64,000 nt of DNA from Jacaranda mimosifolia (taxonomy: Eukaryota > Streptophyta > Magnoliopsida > Lamiales > Bignoniaceae). Positions 44,179 through 56,599 of the stretch are shown here, in pieces (the first letter of the stretch is position 1; every line of letters starts with the position of its first letter). The translations under genes and the position numbers were made by a program. Under the pieces are notes generated by a model that searched no databases, was not told the origin of the DNA, and saw nothing but the letters and a program-made list of their open reading frames with translations. The stretch spans positions 19,544,501-19,608,500 of the forward strand of contig CM032133.1 of assembly GCA_018894105.1 (NCBI GenBank), in the 5' to 3' direction.

Positions 44179-46676
44179 TAGCGATGGGGTTATGTATTAT
44201 GGCATAATTTGATTTTTGCAACACAGATGAGTCTAGTTGTTACTTGTTTGTAGTTGAAAAAGTTAATAATGTAAAAACTTCCAATTAGTATAAAGAAGGG
44301 TATGGGAAGCTTTTACACTGATTTTGTACATTAATGTGCAGGTCAATAGTTCCGCTTGGAGTTGTGCATTTGTACAGTTCCAAGTTCTTTAGTAAGAGGG
44401 ATGGTTCTATTTTTAGTTAAGAAAAGCAATCGTTTTAGACTACCTAATTTTGAAGGCATCATATATATATATATATATATACATATATAGAAGGCCTAAA
44501 AGAAACTTTTTTTTTAAATATTATAAGCCTAAAAAATATAAGATCTTTAGTTTAGAAGCCTCATACATATAATTTTTTTTCTTTCAAAAGACTTCTGCCT
44601 AGGAATAAGTATAAGGCCTTTAGTTTGGAAGCATTATTATTTGAACTTATAATAATTAATTAATTCAATATAATCAATCAAGAAAATATAGATTTAAATT
44701 TTATTACATTTGATCCCTGTGAATCTCCTCTAACATTTCAATTCTTATTTTTTAACTTATCAAAATTGTATTACTTTTTCTTTTTTTTCCGTTTTTGTAC
44801 AAAACAGAATTGTATCTACTTCCTTTACTTTCGAATACTAATCAATAAAGAATTCATCTTTTTCAATGTTAATTACTAAATAACGTCCCAATATTAATTA
44901 ATAAATTACATTAACTTTATTATTCTTTCACTATAAATCAAAGTTTTATTAGTAAATTTCTTTTCTTTTGCTTCAGCAAAAGAAGTTTATTAAAATCATG
45001 AAACTGAAAACCTTACCTAAGGTAAAAAAATGTTTCAGAAAAGTTAAAATAGGTTAGCTATGCTATTAATTGAAAAGGAAATATTATAAAAAATTGATTA
45101 ATAATTTTGTATATTAAAAAAAAAGTCAGAAGATAAAATATAAATAGTAATTTTATATGGAAAGTTTTTTTATTTTTTTTTATTTTTATAAAGTATGAAA
45201 TATTTACTAAACAAACGTGCGTATTAAAATTTTAATTTTTTTTATATATTAAATGCCTCATTTTTATGTTTCACCTTTTGCCTCCAATTTTATTAAGACA
45301 GTTATGTGCAGTACTACAATAGCCTGTGTCCAACGATCACCTTTCTACTCTCCAATTTCGGGACAAACTCGAAAAAATAGAAAATCTCTCAGCAATGTAG
45401 ATATTATATGCCAAAATGCATTTAATATCTCTCAGCTGCATAGTCCGTAGCTTATGAGAGGTAAAATCAAAGAAATATTTGGCATTTCCTGGATTCCTTA
45501 GCATAGTATTGGCACCTAGTAAAATAAATAAGAAAATAAGAAAAGTGTGAATGATTTTCAGAAGGAAAATAATTTGTGATAAACATGTATGGAAACCAGT
45601 TACTGTGCTTACTAGTATAGAAAATAATTTCAGGTTGATTGTTATTCTAGTTTTCTGGGGGGAGTTACGTTGATGTAAACTGTAATGGCAATTGCCCCAT
45701 TGGCTAGTGAGTGGTGCAGTGGGGGTGGTGGTACCGTTGTGATTTTCACAGAAATGTGATGATGCATCCAGTATATAATAATATAACTAACATAAAATTA
45801 TTTTCATAGTCAAATTATTTCCAGAATTTTAGATCTTCCGAACAGCAGAAAATGCAGAAAATACTTTCTTAAGTGAAAACAAGATGAATATTTTATAGGG
45901 ATAAATACAAGTATACAACAATCGCCTGCACCTCAATCGGTCTCATCATTCAGAAACACAAGAGCACTTCCACAGTGCTGATCTTTGATAAGACTAACCT
46001 AAGATCAAGTTTAAAATTTCCAAAAATCATCTTCTTTTCCCTATTCTTTTGCCTCTCCAAACAAAGTAGAAGAAGGGTTTACAGGTAAAAAAGCAGACAT
46101 ACCGCGACCATAGGCTCAGCCAGTCAGCCTTGATTATCAACAGCCAAGCATTGCTAGCCCTATTAAGATAATGCTGATACTTTATTATCTTCTAGTCTAA
46201 GTGTCTAACTGAGCTTAAAATTCACATGCCAAATTATTTAATAACACCTCAACAACTCTGAAGGCAAGTCTCTTAACTTGACTGGGAGCATTCTCAGTTT
46301 TAGTTTCCGGTGGGTGCGTCCATGCCCTCCTTTGATTTCAATCCAACAAACAAATACTCAAATGCAAATTAAAACCAACATCTTTGTTAATGTTTAAATT
46401 CACACACACATAAAATTCGAACTCCTAACTCATGCTAGTGAATCACAAACTACTCGGCAAATTAAAACCAACATGAGGAAACGAAACTTAAGTTGTCGGT
46501 CAAAACACATGAAAAAGGTAACCAAGAATTAACCACCAACACCACAACACCCGGAAACACAGGTTGGGGGGGAGGGGGGTGATTACCATATTAACAGCAG
46601 AAAAATACAAAATTCCAGAAAGGAAAAAAATAAAATCAAACACAGTACTTAAAGAAAATTGAGAGACTTCAAGTTT
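44179..46676. other. AT-rich intergenic with segment duplicated at 62.9-63.7 kb
   Basis: No supported gene. An (AT)10 run is at 44461-44480. The part from about 45915 to 46300 (CTCAATCGGTCTCATC; CTAAGATCAAGTTTAAAAT; TTTTGCCTCTCCAAAC; ATCAACAGCCAAGCA) is repeated at about 62930-63720. Confidence 0.6.
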
Positions 46677-46944
46677 TCAACGAAACGTTGCTGTCTTCAG
46701 AAATGGAAAGAAAATTGATTCAATGACGGCTGCCGACGACGACAGAACTGCCTTTCTCGGAACGGAGAGCAGTGATGGCGCAACCCACTGCAAAATATAA
46801 CTACCCGACCCGCTACACATTAACCAGTTTAGCAGAGAGACAGAACACAACAGAAACAGAGTGAGTATTGTGTGCCGCCGGACCGCGTCAATAAGGTCAT
46901 GGAGGCCATAATGATACGGTCGGTCTTGTCGGTCTGCAAATTCT

Positions 46945-46952
46945 TTTATATA
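46945..46952 (-). promoter_or_regulatory. Candidate TATA promoter on the minus strand
   Basis: TATATAAA on minus, followed by a leader with ATGs near 46904-46895 and a 100-codon open stretch (46677-46979) with hydrophobic LTLFLLCSVSLLNWLMC. It may be a first exon of the GDT1-like transcription unit 4 kb downstream or of another transcript; no spliced link can be proven here. Confidence 0.35.
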
Positions 46953-47795
46953 ACGTGTTTGATTGATGGGTGTCTGCAAAAAGCAGTGAAATTAAGTTGA
47001 ATGGGGAGTGCAAATCTGGTTCATCAACTTTCCATCGAAAAATAGTAGTCCATTCCATATTCAGAGCATTACTATTTTTGGGTCCAGACTCCACACCTCT
47101 CTCTGACGTATTTCTGGGCTTATCGCTAATTTCAGCTGGCAAGCTTCTGAATTATCTGCTACACATTAACCAGTTTTGTGTTATTGTACTGGGAAAAAAG
47201 GAGAAAATAAAGAGAGGGAAAACAAGGCGAAGTGACCTACCTGTTTTGCTAAAGCAAACATTTTTCTTGAGTTTAAATTTGGTTGATCTATTCTTTAACT
47301 TGAGAGTATATTGAATTACTATCTAATACCGCCTCCTGGTACGGTGAAGATAGACTGTTCGAACTTCGATGTACTCTTTTTCCTGGTAAATCAATTATGA
47401 AACTATACAAGTATTCTTTAGACTTGCTTTTCAACAAAGCAGAGACCTGAAACTAAGAAAAAAAACGATATTGAAGAAGCGCAACCTTCATCAGATAATA
47501 AGCGTCCTCCATGACTAGTTGATTCTTTCCCCTTTTGGGTAAAGAAAGAAGCTTTCAACGATCGGTGATAACCAGAAGCCATAATAATATTCAAAGGCGA
47601 ATAACAAGAAGCAAACATATGCCTGGAATGGAATTGAAGTGCATATTTACATGTTTATTGAAGATTTATCTCAATCAAACATAGACAAAATTCCTATTAT
47701 GTGACATGAACAGAGACATCTACACACAATTTACATTATTATTACAAAGTATTCAGCAGAAAGATAAATGGTGAATGGAAATTCAACCAAGCATT

Positions 47796-48056
47796 CTAAT
47801 TAGTTTCAGGCCTAATCTTTCCCTTGTCCATATGATGTTTAACAGCAGCAACAGTAGAATTGATAACTTTCTCTCCTGTCTCAATAATCTTCTTGCCCAT
47901 CATTTTGGACACATGTTCCCTTGGTTTGGGGATGACAGTCGCCCTCCCTTTTGGGTTTGCTCCATTGCTAGAAGATTCCCCCTTAGAATCCATTTGGGCT
48001 CTCTCCGGTCCTCTCTGTTGTCTCTCTTCTTCTCTTGTGCTTGTTGGTGTCCCCAT
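47796..48056 (-). CDS. Small basic hydrophilic protein (86 aa, or 65 aa from Met22), unknown family
   Basis: The open frame ends at TAA 47796-47798. It is Ser/Lys/Glu-rich with a compact C-terminal helix-like part (PREHVSKMMGKKIIETGEK and VAAVKHHMDKGKIRPETN). TATAAATA lies at 48075-48082 on minus, only 26 bp before the first ATG, so transcription should begin about at that ATG. Met22 (47993) is therefore the more likely start, giving 65 residues beginning MDSKGESSSNG. No signal peptide or membrane segment. I do not recognise the family. The upstream region is CA-rich on this strand. Confidence 0.55.
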   Translation of the reverse strand: MGTPTSTREEERQQRGPERAQMDSKGESSSNGANPKGRATVIPKPREHVSKMMGKKIIETGEKVINSTVAAVKHHMDKGKIRPETN

Positions 48057-48074
48057 AAGGAAGGGTGGGAGGAT

Positions 48075-48082
48075 TATTTATA
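48075..48082 (-). promoter_or_regulatory. TATA box of the small-protein gene
   Basis: The minus strand reads GCTCTATAAATAATCC just upstream of the 86-codon frame; this position decides between the two possible start codons. Confidence 0.6.
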
Positions 48083-48239
48083 GAGCAGAGAGCTAAGGTT
48101 TCGAGGAAGAAGTCATTCTTTGGATGAAAATTTCTCTTTGTGTGGGAATGGAGATGCGAGTTTGAACAAAGGAATTGCATTTGTGTGGCAGTGTGTGGCT
48201 TTGTGGGTGTGAGGGAATGACTTCCAGCATAGAAATTTA

Positions 48240-48600
48240 ATTGGTATTGCATTTTATCAAACAATAGGTGTGCATGTGTGTGGGTGTGTGTTCTTGTGTT
48301 AACGACCTTTGTGTTTGTGTGTGGGTGTGTGGAGATTTGTAGGAGGGAGAGATGTTCTGAATATACAAATTGCTTAATTGATATTGGCCGTGTAGGGCCG
48401 GCCATGGACACTGTGTGCGTGTGTGTTGTTTGTGCCTCAGGCGAAGTTGAAACCTTTGTAAGGGAAGAGTGTACTTCTGTGTTGTTGGATCGTTTTTTAA
48501 AGTAGGCTTCCCTGTACTGTTGCTCCGCTAAACTTATTTTATGTGGGGATGTGCGTGGGTGGGGTGGGGGGGGTGGGCCGGGTGTCTTTGTCTTCCTCGT
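48240..48600. repeat. GT-rich and G-rich tract upstream of the small gene
   Basis: Irregular (GT)n stretches at 48268-48335 and 48410-48430 and a G-run cluster at 48557-48592. They produce a long artefactual His/Thr-rich ORF on minus (47983-48612). Confidence 0.7.
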
Positions 48601-48627
48601 AATTTTGCACATCCCAAAGAAAGGAAA

Positions 48628-49060
48628 TGTTTGGTTATGTTTTAGTGGTGTTCATGATATGTGTTTTGGAAAAATGAATTTTGAGAGTGGAGTTTGGGAA
48701 TGTGATAAATATTTATTTATATTTTGAAAAAATAGGTAGGAAATATTTTGGAGAGTTTGATATATATATATATATTTATGTTTAGGGAGAAAATATTTTT
48801 TACTATAATAGTTAAATCAATATTTTTTTGTTTGTTGTTTGGGGTGAAAATAAAATTGAGTGATATTTTTTATTGTAAAATTAATAATAAAATATAATAT
48901 ATATATATACACACATAAAAAAATTAGGAGTTTTTTAGGATAAGAAGGAAAGAAGAGAGTAATTTGGAAAAAATTAATTTTGGTGTACTGTAGTGAAATA
49001 AATGCATATGTGGTTACATTTTGCCAAAATAAAATTATTTTGATAAAATATAACCAAACA
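48628..49060. mobile_element. hAT-like MITE (433 bp)
   Basis: Left TGTTTGGTTATGTTTTA and right TAAAATATAACCAAACA are inverted with one mismatch in 17. The interior is AT-rich without ORF. Confidence 0.75.
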
Positions 49061-49189
49061 CTCCCCTAGGATTTTTTAGGTCCTAACTTCTTAGTTTCAT
49101 CTATTATTATGAATGTCTTTATATAAGTGATACTTTGTTATCGCAAATAATTGAAAGAAAAATGAAAATAACTGTCATTTTTAAATTAA

Positions 49190-50430
49190 ATACCTTAATT
49201 ATCTTTTTAGTTTATTTAACATTTTCCATATTGTGTCCTCGTATTTTTTATTTTATTTTCTATAATAATTCTAGTTTCATTCAAATTATTTATTACTATC
49301 ATATTGTATAATAAATTATAAAATATGTGAGAAGTTTTATATTAGTATTTTTCTATTTATATTATAGTACCTCACCCAATTAATCAATATCTATATTCTA
49401 ATAATTCTAAGAATAAGGTAATGTTATTTCTCATATTCTATGCTAAATTAATTTAAAAATACATTACATAAGTAAATCAATTATAAGATTTATTAATAAA
49501 TTCCCAAATAAATTGTCGATAGTACAACCTTATCTCATTTAATATCTATGGTTAAATTATTTATTTCTTTAATTAAATCAAATATCCAATTTATGTGTGA
49601 AAACATTGGTTAATTAATTATTGTTTTTACTTATGTAATAGTATCTTGGCATATTAATCCATCTTTAAATTCTAATATTTTTTTAAATATTAGATAATAT
49701 TTTTTATATTTCATAATAATTCAAGTTTCATTCCAATTATTCACCAGTGTCGTATTATAAAACAAAAGAATAAAATATGTCAGGAAATTTTATACTAATA
49801 CTTTTCTATTCATATAATTCTATTAATTCCAAAAATTAGATAATGTTTTCATATTACATATTAGTGTAATTTAAAACTGCATTATGCAAGTAAAGCATAA
49901 GATTTATTAATAAACTCCGCAATGAATTTGCAGCTGATAGTGAAATCATTTATTCATTTAATATCTTTGATTAAATTGTTTTATCTCTATATATAGCTAG
50001 ATCATCTACCCAATTCGAATATGGACATATGATTTATCAGCTAGATAAAATATAATATCTCATTTCATTTTATACTAATAATTATTTATTTATATTATTG
50101 TATCTTAACCCATCTATCAATCCTAAATTTGAGTAATTATAAAAATTAAATAATTTTATTTCCATATTTTATAATAAGTTGAGTTTCTTTTGAATTATTC
50201 ATTAGTATCAGATTACAATGTAATTAATATTTTTGTATTTTGTACTACACTACTTTACCTCATAATCAATCTTTAAACTTTAATAATTCTAAGACTTAAA
50301 TATTATTACTTTTCATATTTTATGCTAAATACAATATAAAATGAATTACATGAATAAATCATATGACTTATTAATAAATTCTAAAAATAAATTTTGCCGG
50401 TAGTAAAATTATGCCTTCACTTATTGTGGG
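49190..50430. repeat. Degenerate tandem repeat, ~455-bp period, about 2.7 copies
   Basis: The anchor (A)GTTTCATTC.AATTATT(T/C)A recurs at 49274, 49725 and 50183 (spacing 451 and 458). A second anchor, ATGACTTATTAATAAA-like TTATTAATAAA(T/C)TC..AAT(A/G)AATTT, recurs near 49490, 49905 and 50370. Order of motifs is the same in each unit. Highly AT-rich, no gene. Confidence 0.7.
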
Positions 50431-52010
50431 GGTTAATTACTCAAATTCCCCTGAGAATTAGGCTATTTACAGAAAAGAAAAAAAATAAAAAATATTGTAA
50501 AATTATAAATACCCCTCGATTCCAATGATCAACTGTTAAGTTGGAGAGAATATATAAAAATACCAAAATAACTCTAAGGGACCAAAAAAAAAATAATAAT
50601 AATAAAAAGGCAATTAATGATATGATCATACAAGTCCCTCTATAAATATAACATGTATAACTTACATATATATATATATATGTGCGTACATATATATCTC
50701 GCCATTTATTATTGTTGATTTCCCTTTATTATTAGTGAGTATTTATTGTTAATGAACATGTATCTATTTATTATTAACAATAAATCCTCTGTCACGTGGA
50801 ACATATGGAATTAAGTTATTCCACTATTATAGGCTCAATAGAAAATGTGATGCTATGTTAAAATAATTTATAGTAACTCTAATTTCTAATTATTGATAGA
50901 AGGTTGTAACCTATTAATTTGGAATGGCTTCGACATGTATACGATTAAATTTGGAATTATTAAAATAGTGGGAATTGTTTATATATTTATTTCACATGTT
51001 ATTTGATGCGGCACACCTTCTGCCGAGCTATGATCATGCCAAGCTGTTGAGAATAGTTGACGATGTAGGTTGGTAAGAGTTGAGTAGTAAAGATGTCGGA
51101 GAGGTATGGTAATAGTTGAGAAAGCAACCATAGAAATAGGGCCAATTACGGCACAGTAATAAGTAAGCACGTTACATTGAGCTAGCGTTACGAGAAAATA
51201 TTAGAGGCCTGCCGAGTTATGACCATGATGGCGCATTAAAATCCTCGTAATAATGGGAGAACTTATAAGACTCTTTATGAACAACATAAATAGGGGAAAA
51301 AAATTTAATGTTAGGATACATTGAGATAGAAGATATGATAACGAGATTAGTGGGATATTATCATTATTGCTTAACTCATCTTATTACATGGTTAAGTTGG
51401 TTGATGCACATCTCAATAAACTTCTGAACTAATCCGCTTTTGTATGCATATGATTTTGGATATCTTAAGACCATGTGTTGGTCTTAAAAAATGAGCATGT
51501 CTCATAAATGACATAGATAGTTTCCTATAGAGTCATTAAAGTTTCTTGGGGCCATATCTTACAAGAAAGTAATTGACTTTATTGAGGTTTCGCATTATTT
51601 TTAGAAACTCATATCTTACAAGAAAATTTGAATTTTCTTAGAATTTCATATTGGTATAAAAATTCATATCTTACCTAAAAATTGGAGGAGCACTAATAAA
51701 GTGGCATATGCTTAGGTATATTGTGATGCTATTTCTTACTAAACCACCATATCTATATCCATGTCAGTATAGTTACTGATATTTGTGGTCATAAAAAGTC
51801 TTGTGTCTATAAGGGACATAATTATTGTCGTGATCCTTTATTAGTAGTAATGCTGGACTAGATCTTTTTTCTTGAGATGTATCTAGTTGCGGTATTTGTT
51901 CTTTTGTTAAAATGTGGCTACAAGTGAAGATTTGTAGTTGAGTCTGAGAATCATTTTCTTGAAAAAACTTTTTTTTTTTTTTTAACTTGAATTACAATTG
52001 ATATTTGCCC
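50431..52010. other. Intergenic with decayed LTR-like sequence
   Basis: No supported gene. Contains (AT)n at 50661-50680, an inverted repeat ATTTATTGTTAAT/ATTAACAATAAAT near 50736-50787, and three copies of CATATCTTAC(A/C) spaced about 55 bp (51545-51675). Confidence 0.45.
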
Positions 52011-52455
52011 AAGTGGGAGAATGTTGAAATATTTAATTTCAAGTGGACTCCTATAAATTGGGTCTTTATATTTTTACTAAAACAAGCTAAATTAATAAGA
52101 TATACGAAATATAACATGTAAAACCTATTTTGTTACTGATCCACTATTGTTATGGGTCCTCGAACAGACTTGGTTTTAGCAGTTGGTAAAGGCTCAATCT
52201 CAAAAAACTTGAACGGGAAGGCCCTAGGATTACACTATATATTGGCTAAGTCTCGTCTCCACTCTATACTTCAAAAAATGTTTGTCCCATTCAAAGTTGC
52301 CAATGTTGGTGGAGGACGGAGAAGAAGATCTTGCCAAGAATGCTCATGCAAACATCTAAGGCTCGCATCAATTATTAATTTATTGTGTCAGATATGTGAA
52401 ACTAAATTATTTATGATAATCTAAATTCATATTATAGAGTTCTTGTGCGTATTTT
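52011..52455 (+). mobile_element. PPT and truncated LTR of a third retroelement
   Basis: AAGTGGGAGA (52011-52020) followed by TGTTGAAATATTTAATTTC at 52022 has the form of a PPT plus LTR start. The CTATAAATT nearby could be its TATA. The LTR is cut off by Copia B at 52456. No coding domain remains to the left. Confidence 0.45.
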
Positions 52456-53305
52456 TGTTAGAAAAATTTAACAATGATATCGTGTACGCTTGTGCTTTGT
52501 GTAAACATATAATTGAAATATCACACATATAAAATCATGTAAACATATAAAACTATTTATTGAGTAAAGAAAATAAACATAAAACCTACTTGAATGCAAG
52601 ACAAAAACTGTATTAGCTGAGGCTTGTTGCTCCAACAGTCTCCTTAAGGTAATATTGCCCCTCATACGGTGCTAGAAGGCTCCTGACAATTAACCTCCCA
52701 AGATACAATGGCTCTCCTCCGGTCTAAGGTAGTACTCCAATATAACGGAACTAGGGAACTTTACTAACTTGGAACTCTTCTATAAAATGAATAGTAATGT
52801 GAAAGTGCGTAATGTAGTGCTCAAACAAATGCTAGTATATATTCTTCTTCTTCTTCTTCTTCTTCTTCTTCTTCTTCTTCTTCTTCTTCTTGTTTTTTTT
52901 TAGTGGTTTGGGTTGATTTTAAGCACTCCTATTTATAGTTGTGCAATGCAATTTGTTGATGAGACATGATTCTTCACTAGAATCACAATTATTTATTTTA
53001 AGGATACATTTATAGGATAAAATCCCATAACTTACTCTTTTAATGAATAGTTACAGTACAGCTCCACTAAAGAGTTAGTAACTCAAGTCATAGCTCTAAC
53101 TTTTGAGCTAGCTTCTCTTAGGGATGTGTCCACCAAGATACATTAAAAATAAACTTTAACTATTTTATTTACATACTCACATCCTTTTTCCAACGTGGAT
53201 AGACTCGTTCTACCCACTAAAATGTTCTTAAATTATTTCTCAATTGAAACTCAAATTTCTTATTCAATTATTTGATTTTGGCATATAAATATACCGAATT
53301 TTACA
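52456..53305 (-). repeat. Copia B 3' LTR (850 bp) with expanded (CTT)n
   Basis: Begins TGTTAGAAAAATTTAACA and ends GAATTTTACA. TATAAATA on minus at 52930-52937. Contains a 50-bp CTT run (52842-52891), nearly absent in the partner LTR. Confidence 0.93.
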
Positions 53306-53901
53306 ATCCCCCACATGAATAAAAAAATTATCTTGCCAACTATGCATACGAATGTAGACACGCGCGAAAGAGTTTCAGCTTGAGCAAAACTGCATCGAGA
53401 TAGATAGCTTGTGGCTTTGAACCTTCCCTAGAGAGAATTATCGATGTACTCGCCAACCAGTGAACACTATGTCTTGAGTTGTTCGACTTTTTGTGTACAC
53501 CAAGACAATAGAACTTCACACAACTCCGCCTAATAGTCAGTTTAAGTTCTTATTGTTGTGTTCATTTTGGCCCTAGATAATTTTTGGGATTCATAAGTAT
53601 TCTCTAAGAATTCAGCCTTAAAATTCTCATAGGACCAGCCCAGTCCTTACTCACATAGGTGGCTTCTTAGTAAGAGGTCCATGCTGCATCTCCACTAGAA
53701 TATTCAACGTATAAGAGCCATTAAAAGCAAAGTTTAACCTTAACATTTTGCAGGTGGCATTGTTTATTTATCATAGGAATAGGATGGCGGTTGGACCCCC
53801 ACAATGCATTCATGTCGAGACACAACAACTTGTTTTTCCCTTTGAACCTATATCTTAGGATCTCTAGTCACATAGGTAGGGTTCCCATTGTAGTGCCTCA
53901 T

Positions 53902-54546
53902 TTATTTTATAAGCTTATGTCCCATTTCCCTCGATAATTTTTCAACATGCTCTCTATTTAAACCTTTGGTTAGCCAATCCGCAATGTTCTCTTTTGATAT
54001 CACATAATTAATAGAGATAACTCCATTAGAGAGCAGTTGTCTAACGATATTATGTCTACGATGTATATATCTAAACTTACAGCTGTACATACTACTTTGT
54101 ACCCTACTAATTGCCGATTGACTATCACAATGAATGCAAATTGGAGGGACAGGTTTGGGCCAATTTGGGATATCTTTCAAGAAATGGCATAGCTATTCTG
54201 CTTCCTCACTTGCTTTTTTCAATGCTATGAACTCAGATTCCATAGTTGACCTAGCTATGCAAGTTTATTTTGAGGATTTCCACGAGATAGCCTATTCTCC
54301 TAAAGTGAAGACATATCCACTTGTAGACTTAGTTTCACTAGAGTCTGATATCCAATTAGCATCGTTGTAACCTTCTATTACATTCGGATATCTTGTATAA
54401 TGCAAACCATAACTTAAGATATATTTCAAGTACCTGAAGACTCTAATTAGTGCAGTCCAATGGTCTTGACCCAGGTTGCTAGTAAACCTACTTAGCTTGC
54501 CAACAACATATGCTATATCAGGTCTTGTACAATTCATGATGTACAT
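53902..54546 (-). pseudogene. Copia B RNase H
   Basis: Two open stretches: 54292-54546 with [37 protein letters not shown] (SDADWA-like; first Asp is Asn-Asp) and 53902-54180 with ICIHCDSQSAISRV, KFRYIHRRHNIVRQLL and KENIADWLTKGL. The frame shifts between 54180 and 54292. Typical copia RNase H and pol C-terminus. Confidence 0.88.
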
Positions 54547-54641
54547 GAGGCTCCCAATTATGTGTGCATACTAGTTGAGCCTTTGCGTTACCTTTATTTT
54601 TGGTAAGCCGTTGATTTGCATATATGGGAGTTTTCGCAGGT

Positions 54642-55200
54642 CTATGTTCTTGTCTTAAGAACTTTTGTAAAAAAAAATTTTATATAGTGAGATTGTGTTA
54701 GTACCAACCCATCAGATGTTTTTATAATTTTTATTCCGTGGATCACATCTGCTACTCCTATATCTTTCATGTCAAAACTGCTACTCATCAACTTTTTTGT
54801 CGCTTTGATTACGTCATTATTGCTTTCCATAATTAGCATATCGTCTATATATAGACACACAATGACATAATCAAAAGTGGTGCCTTTGACACACACACGT
54901 TTATCATACTTATTTATCCTAAAGCCATTTGCAAGCATGACTTGATCAAATTTTACGTGCCATTGTTTATGTGCTTGTTTTAAGCCATATAATGACTTCA
55001 CTAACTTATACACCTTTTTCTCTTTTCCTGGAACAACAAACCCTTCTGATTGTTCCATATAGATTTTCTCGTCTAAATCACCATTTAAAAATGTTGTGTT
55101 AACATCCATTTGATGAATATCAAGATTATTGATAGCTGCAAATGCAATCAATAACATGATGGATGTTATTCTACTAACTAGCGAATAAGTGTTAAACTAG
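54642..55200 (-). pseudogene. Copia B reverse transcriptase
   Basis: The 171-codon open stretch has IHQMDVNTTFLNGDLDEKIY (Asp of motif A), VYKLVKSLYGLKQAHKQW and VIVCLYIDDMLIM, the catalytic Y-D-D box as YIDD, then FDMKDIGVADVIHGIKI. The fingers part to the right (55200-55560) is in broken frames. The catalytic residues are intact here. Confidence 0.9.
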
Positions 55201-55586
55201 TCAAGACCTTCTTTTTCTCTATATCTTTGACTACTAATCCCGCCTTATATCTATCTATTGTACCATCTACTTTCATCTTCCTCTTGAAAGTCCATTTACA
55301 CCATAAAGGTTTATTTCCAAGAGGAAGATCCACCAATTCTCACATGTGGTTTTGCATGATGGACTCAATTTCGCTATTTACTGCCTCTCTCCATAATGGG
55401 GCTTCTGTTGTTGTCATAGCCTCAGTGAAAGTTCATGGTTCACTTTCTAACATATAAGTCAAGAAATTGGGTCCAAATGACTTAGATACTCTAGCCCTCG
55501 TGCTATGTCTAAGTTCATTTACCTCTTTATCCGATTCTTGAACTTCTCAAGATCTTTTAATTGAGGTTTGTTCTTCTTCCTTTTTT

Positions 55587-56480
55587 TCAAGGAAACACAT
55601 CCTCAAGAAAACTTGCATTCCTTGACTCGATAATAGTGTTAACATGAATATCACCTATATCATTTTTATATACAAAGAATCTATATGCTGCACTATGTTG
55701 TGCATACCCAATAAAGATTTTGTCAACTGTTTTAGGTCCCATCTTGACTATTTTAGGAGGTGGAACTCCTACCTTAGCTAGAAACACACACACACGAAGA
55801 TATTGTTAGAAAGGTGGACGACCTTTCCAAGCTTCATAAGGTGTCTTTTCTAATTTCTTATGAGGTAACTTATTAAGTATGTGGTTTGCAGTTAACACTG
55901 CCTCTCCCCACATGCTTTGAGGTGATCCTGCATTTATTAACAAAGTGTTCATCATTTCTTTCAATGTTCTATTTTTACTCTCTACAATGCCATTGGATTG
56001 AGGTGCATATGGAGCTATTACTTCGTAGATTATTCCATGTTCTGCACAAAATTCTTTAAACGGGTAAACATATTTCGCTCCTCTATCACTTTAAAGAGTT
56101 TTTATTTTCCTTCCAAGTTGATTCTCAACCTCACTTCTATGTTGTTTAAATACTTTCAAAGCCTCATCTTAATTTGAAAGTAAATAAACATAGCAATACC
56201 TAGTGCAATCATCAATAAAAGTTATAAAATATTTCTTTCCACCTCTAGATTGCACCACTTTTAAATCACATATATCAGTGTGAATTAAATATAATGGCTC
56301 AATCCTTCTCTCAATTGACTTAAAAGGATTTTTTTTCATTTTTACCTCAATGCAAATTTCACATCTTGATTTTAAGTCAAGCTTTAATTTTGGTAATAGG
56401 CCAATGTTTACAAGTTTAGATAGTGGCTTGTAATTAACATGTCCTAATCTATGATGCCATAAATTAGACCACTCAAGCAA
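55587..56480 (-). pseudogene. Copia B integrase
   Basis: 56169-56480 begins WSNLWHHRLGHVNYKPL (zinc His pair) and has SRCEICIEVKMKKNPF (Cys pair) and LIHTDICDLKVVQSRGGKKY (first catalytic Asp). 55587-55793 is the C-terminus: IVKMGPKTVDKIFIGYAQHS and SAAYRFFVY. The middle part with the second Asp and Glu is frame-shifted. Confidence 0.88.
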
Positions 56481-56599
56481 ATAGGAAAAGTTTATTTTAT
56501 TATTAGAATTAACACTTGGTCCATTTTTGGTATGATGGTCATTACATTTATATTAAGAAGACCATCGCACAAATAACATTTACCGACAAGTGTTCCATT

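Noticed and set aside
45253..45450. 65-codon ORF on plus
   Set aside because: No motif and no regulatory context in AT-rich DNA.
47418..47618. 66-codon ORF on minus (MASGYHRSLKASFF)
   Set aside because: Could be an exon, but no partner exon, motif or promoter could be found; left out.
47983..48612. 209-codon ORF on minus, His/Thr/Pro-rich
   Set aside because: It follows the GT-repeat tract and overlaps the promoter of the small gene in another frame; composition artefact.
52152..52424. 90-codon ORF on plus
   Set aside because: Lies in a truncated LTR; no motif, no homologous frame in the window.
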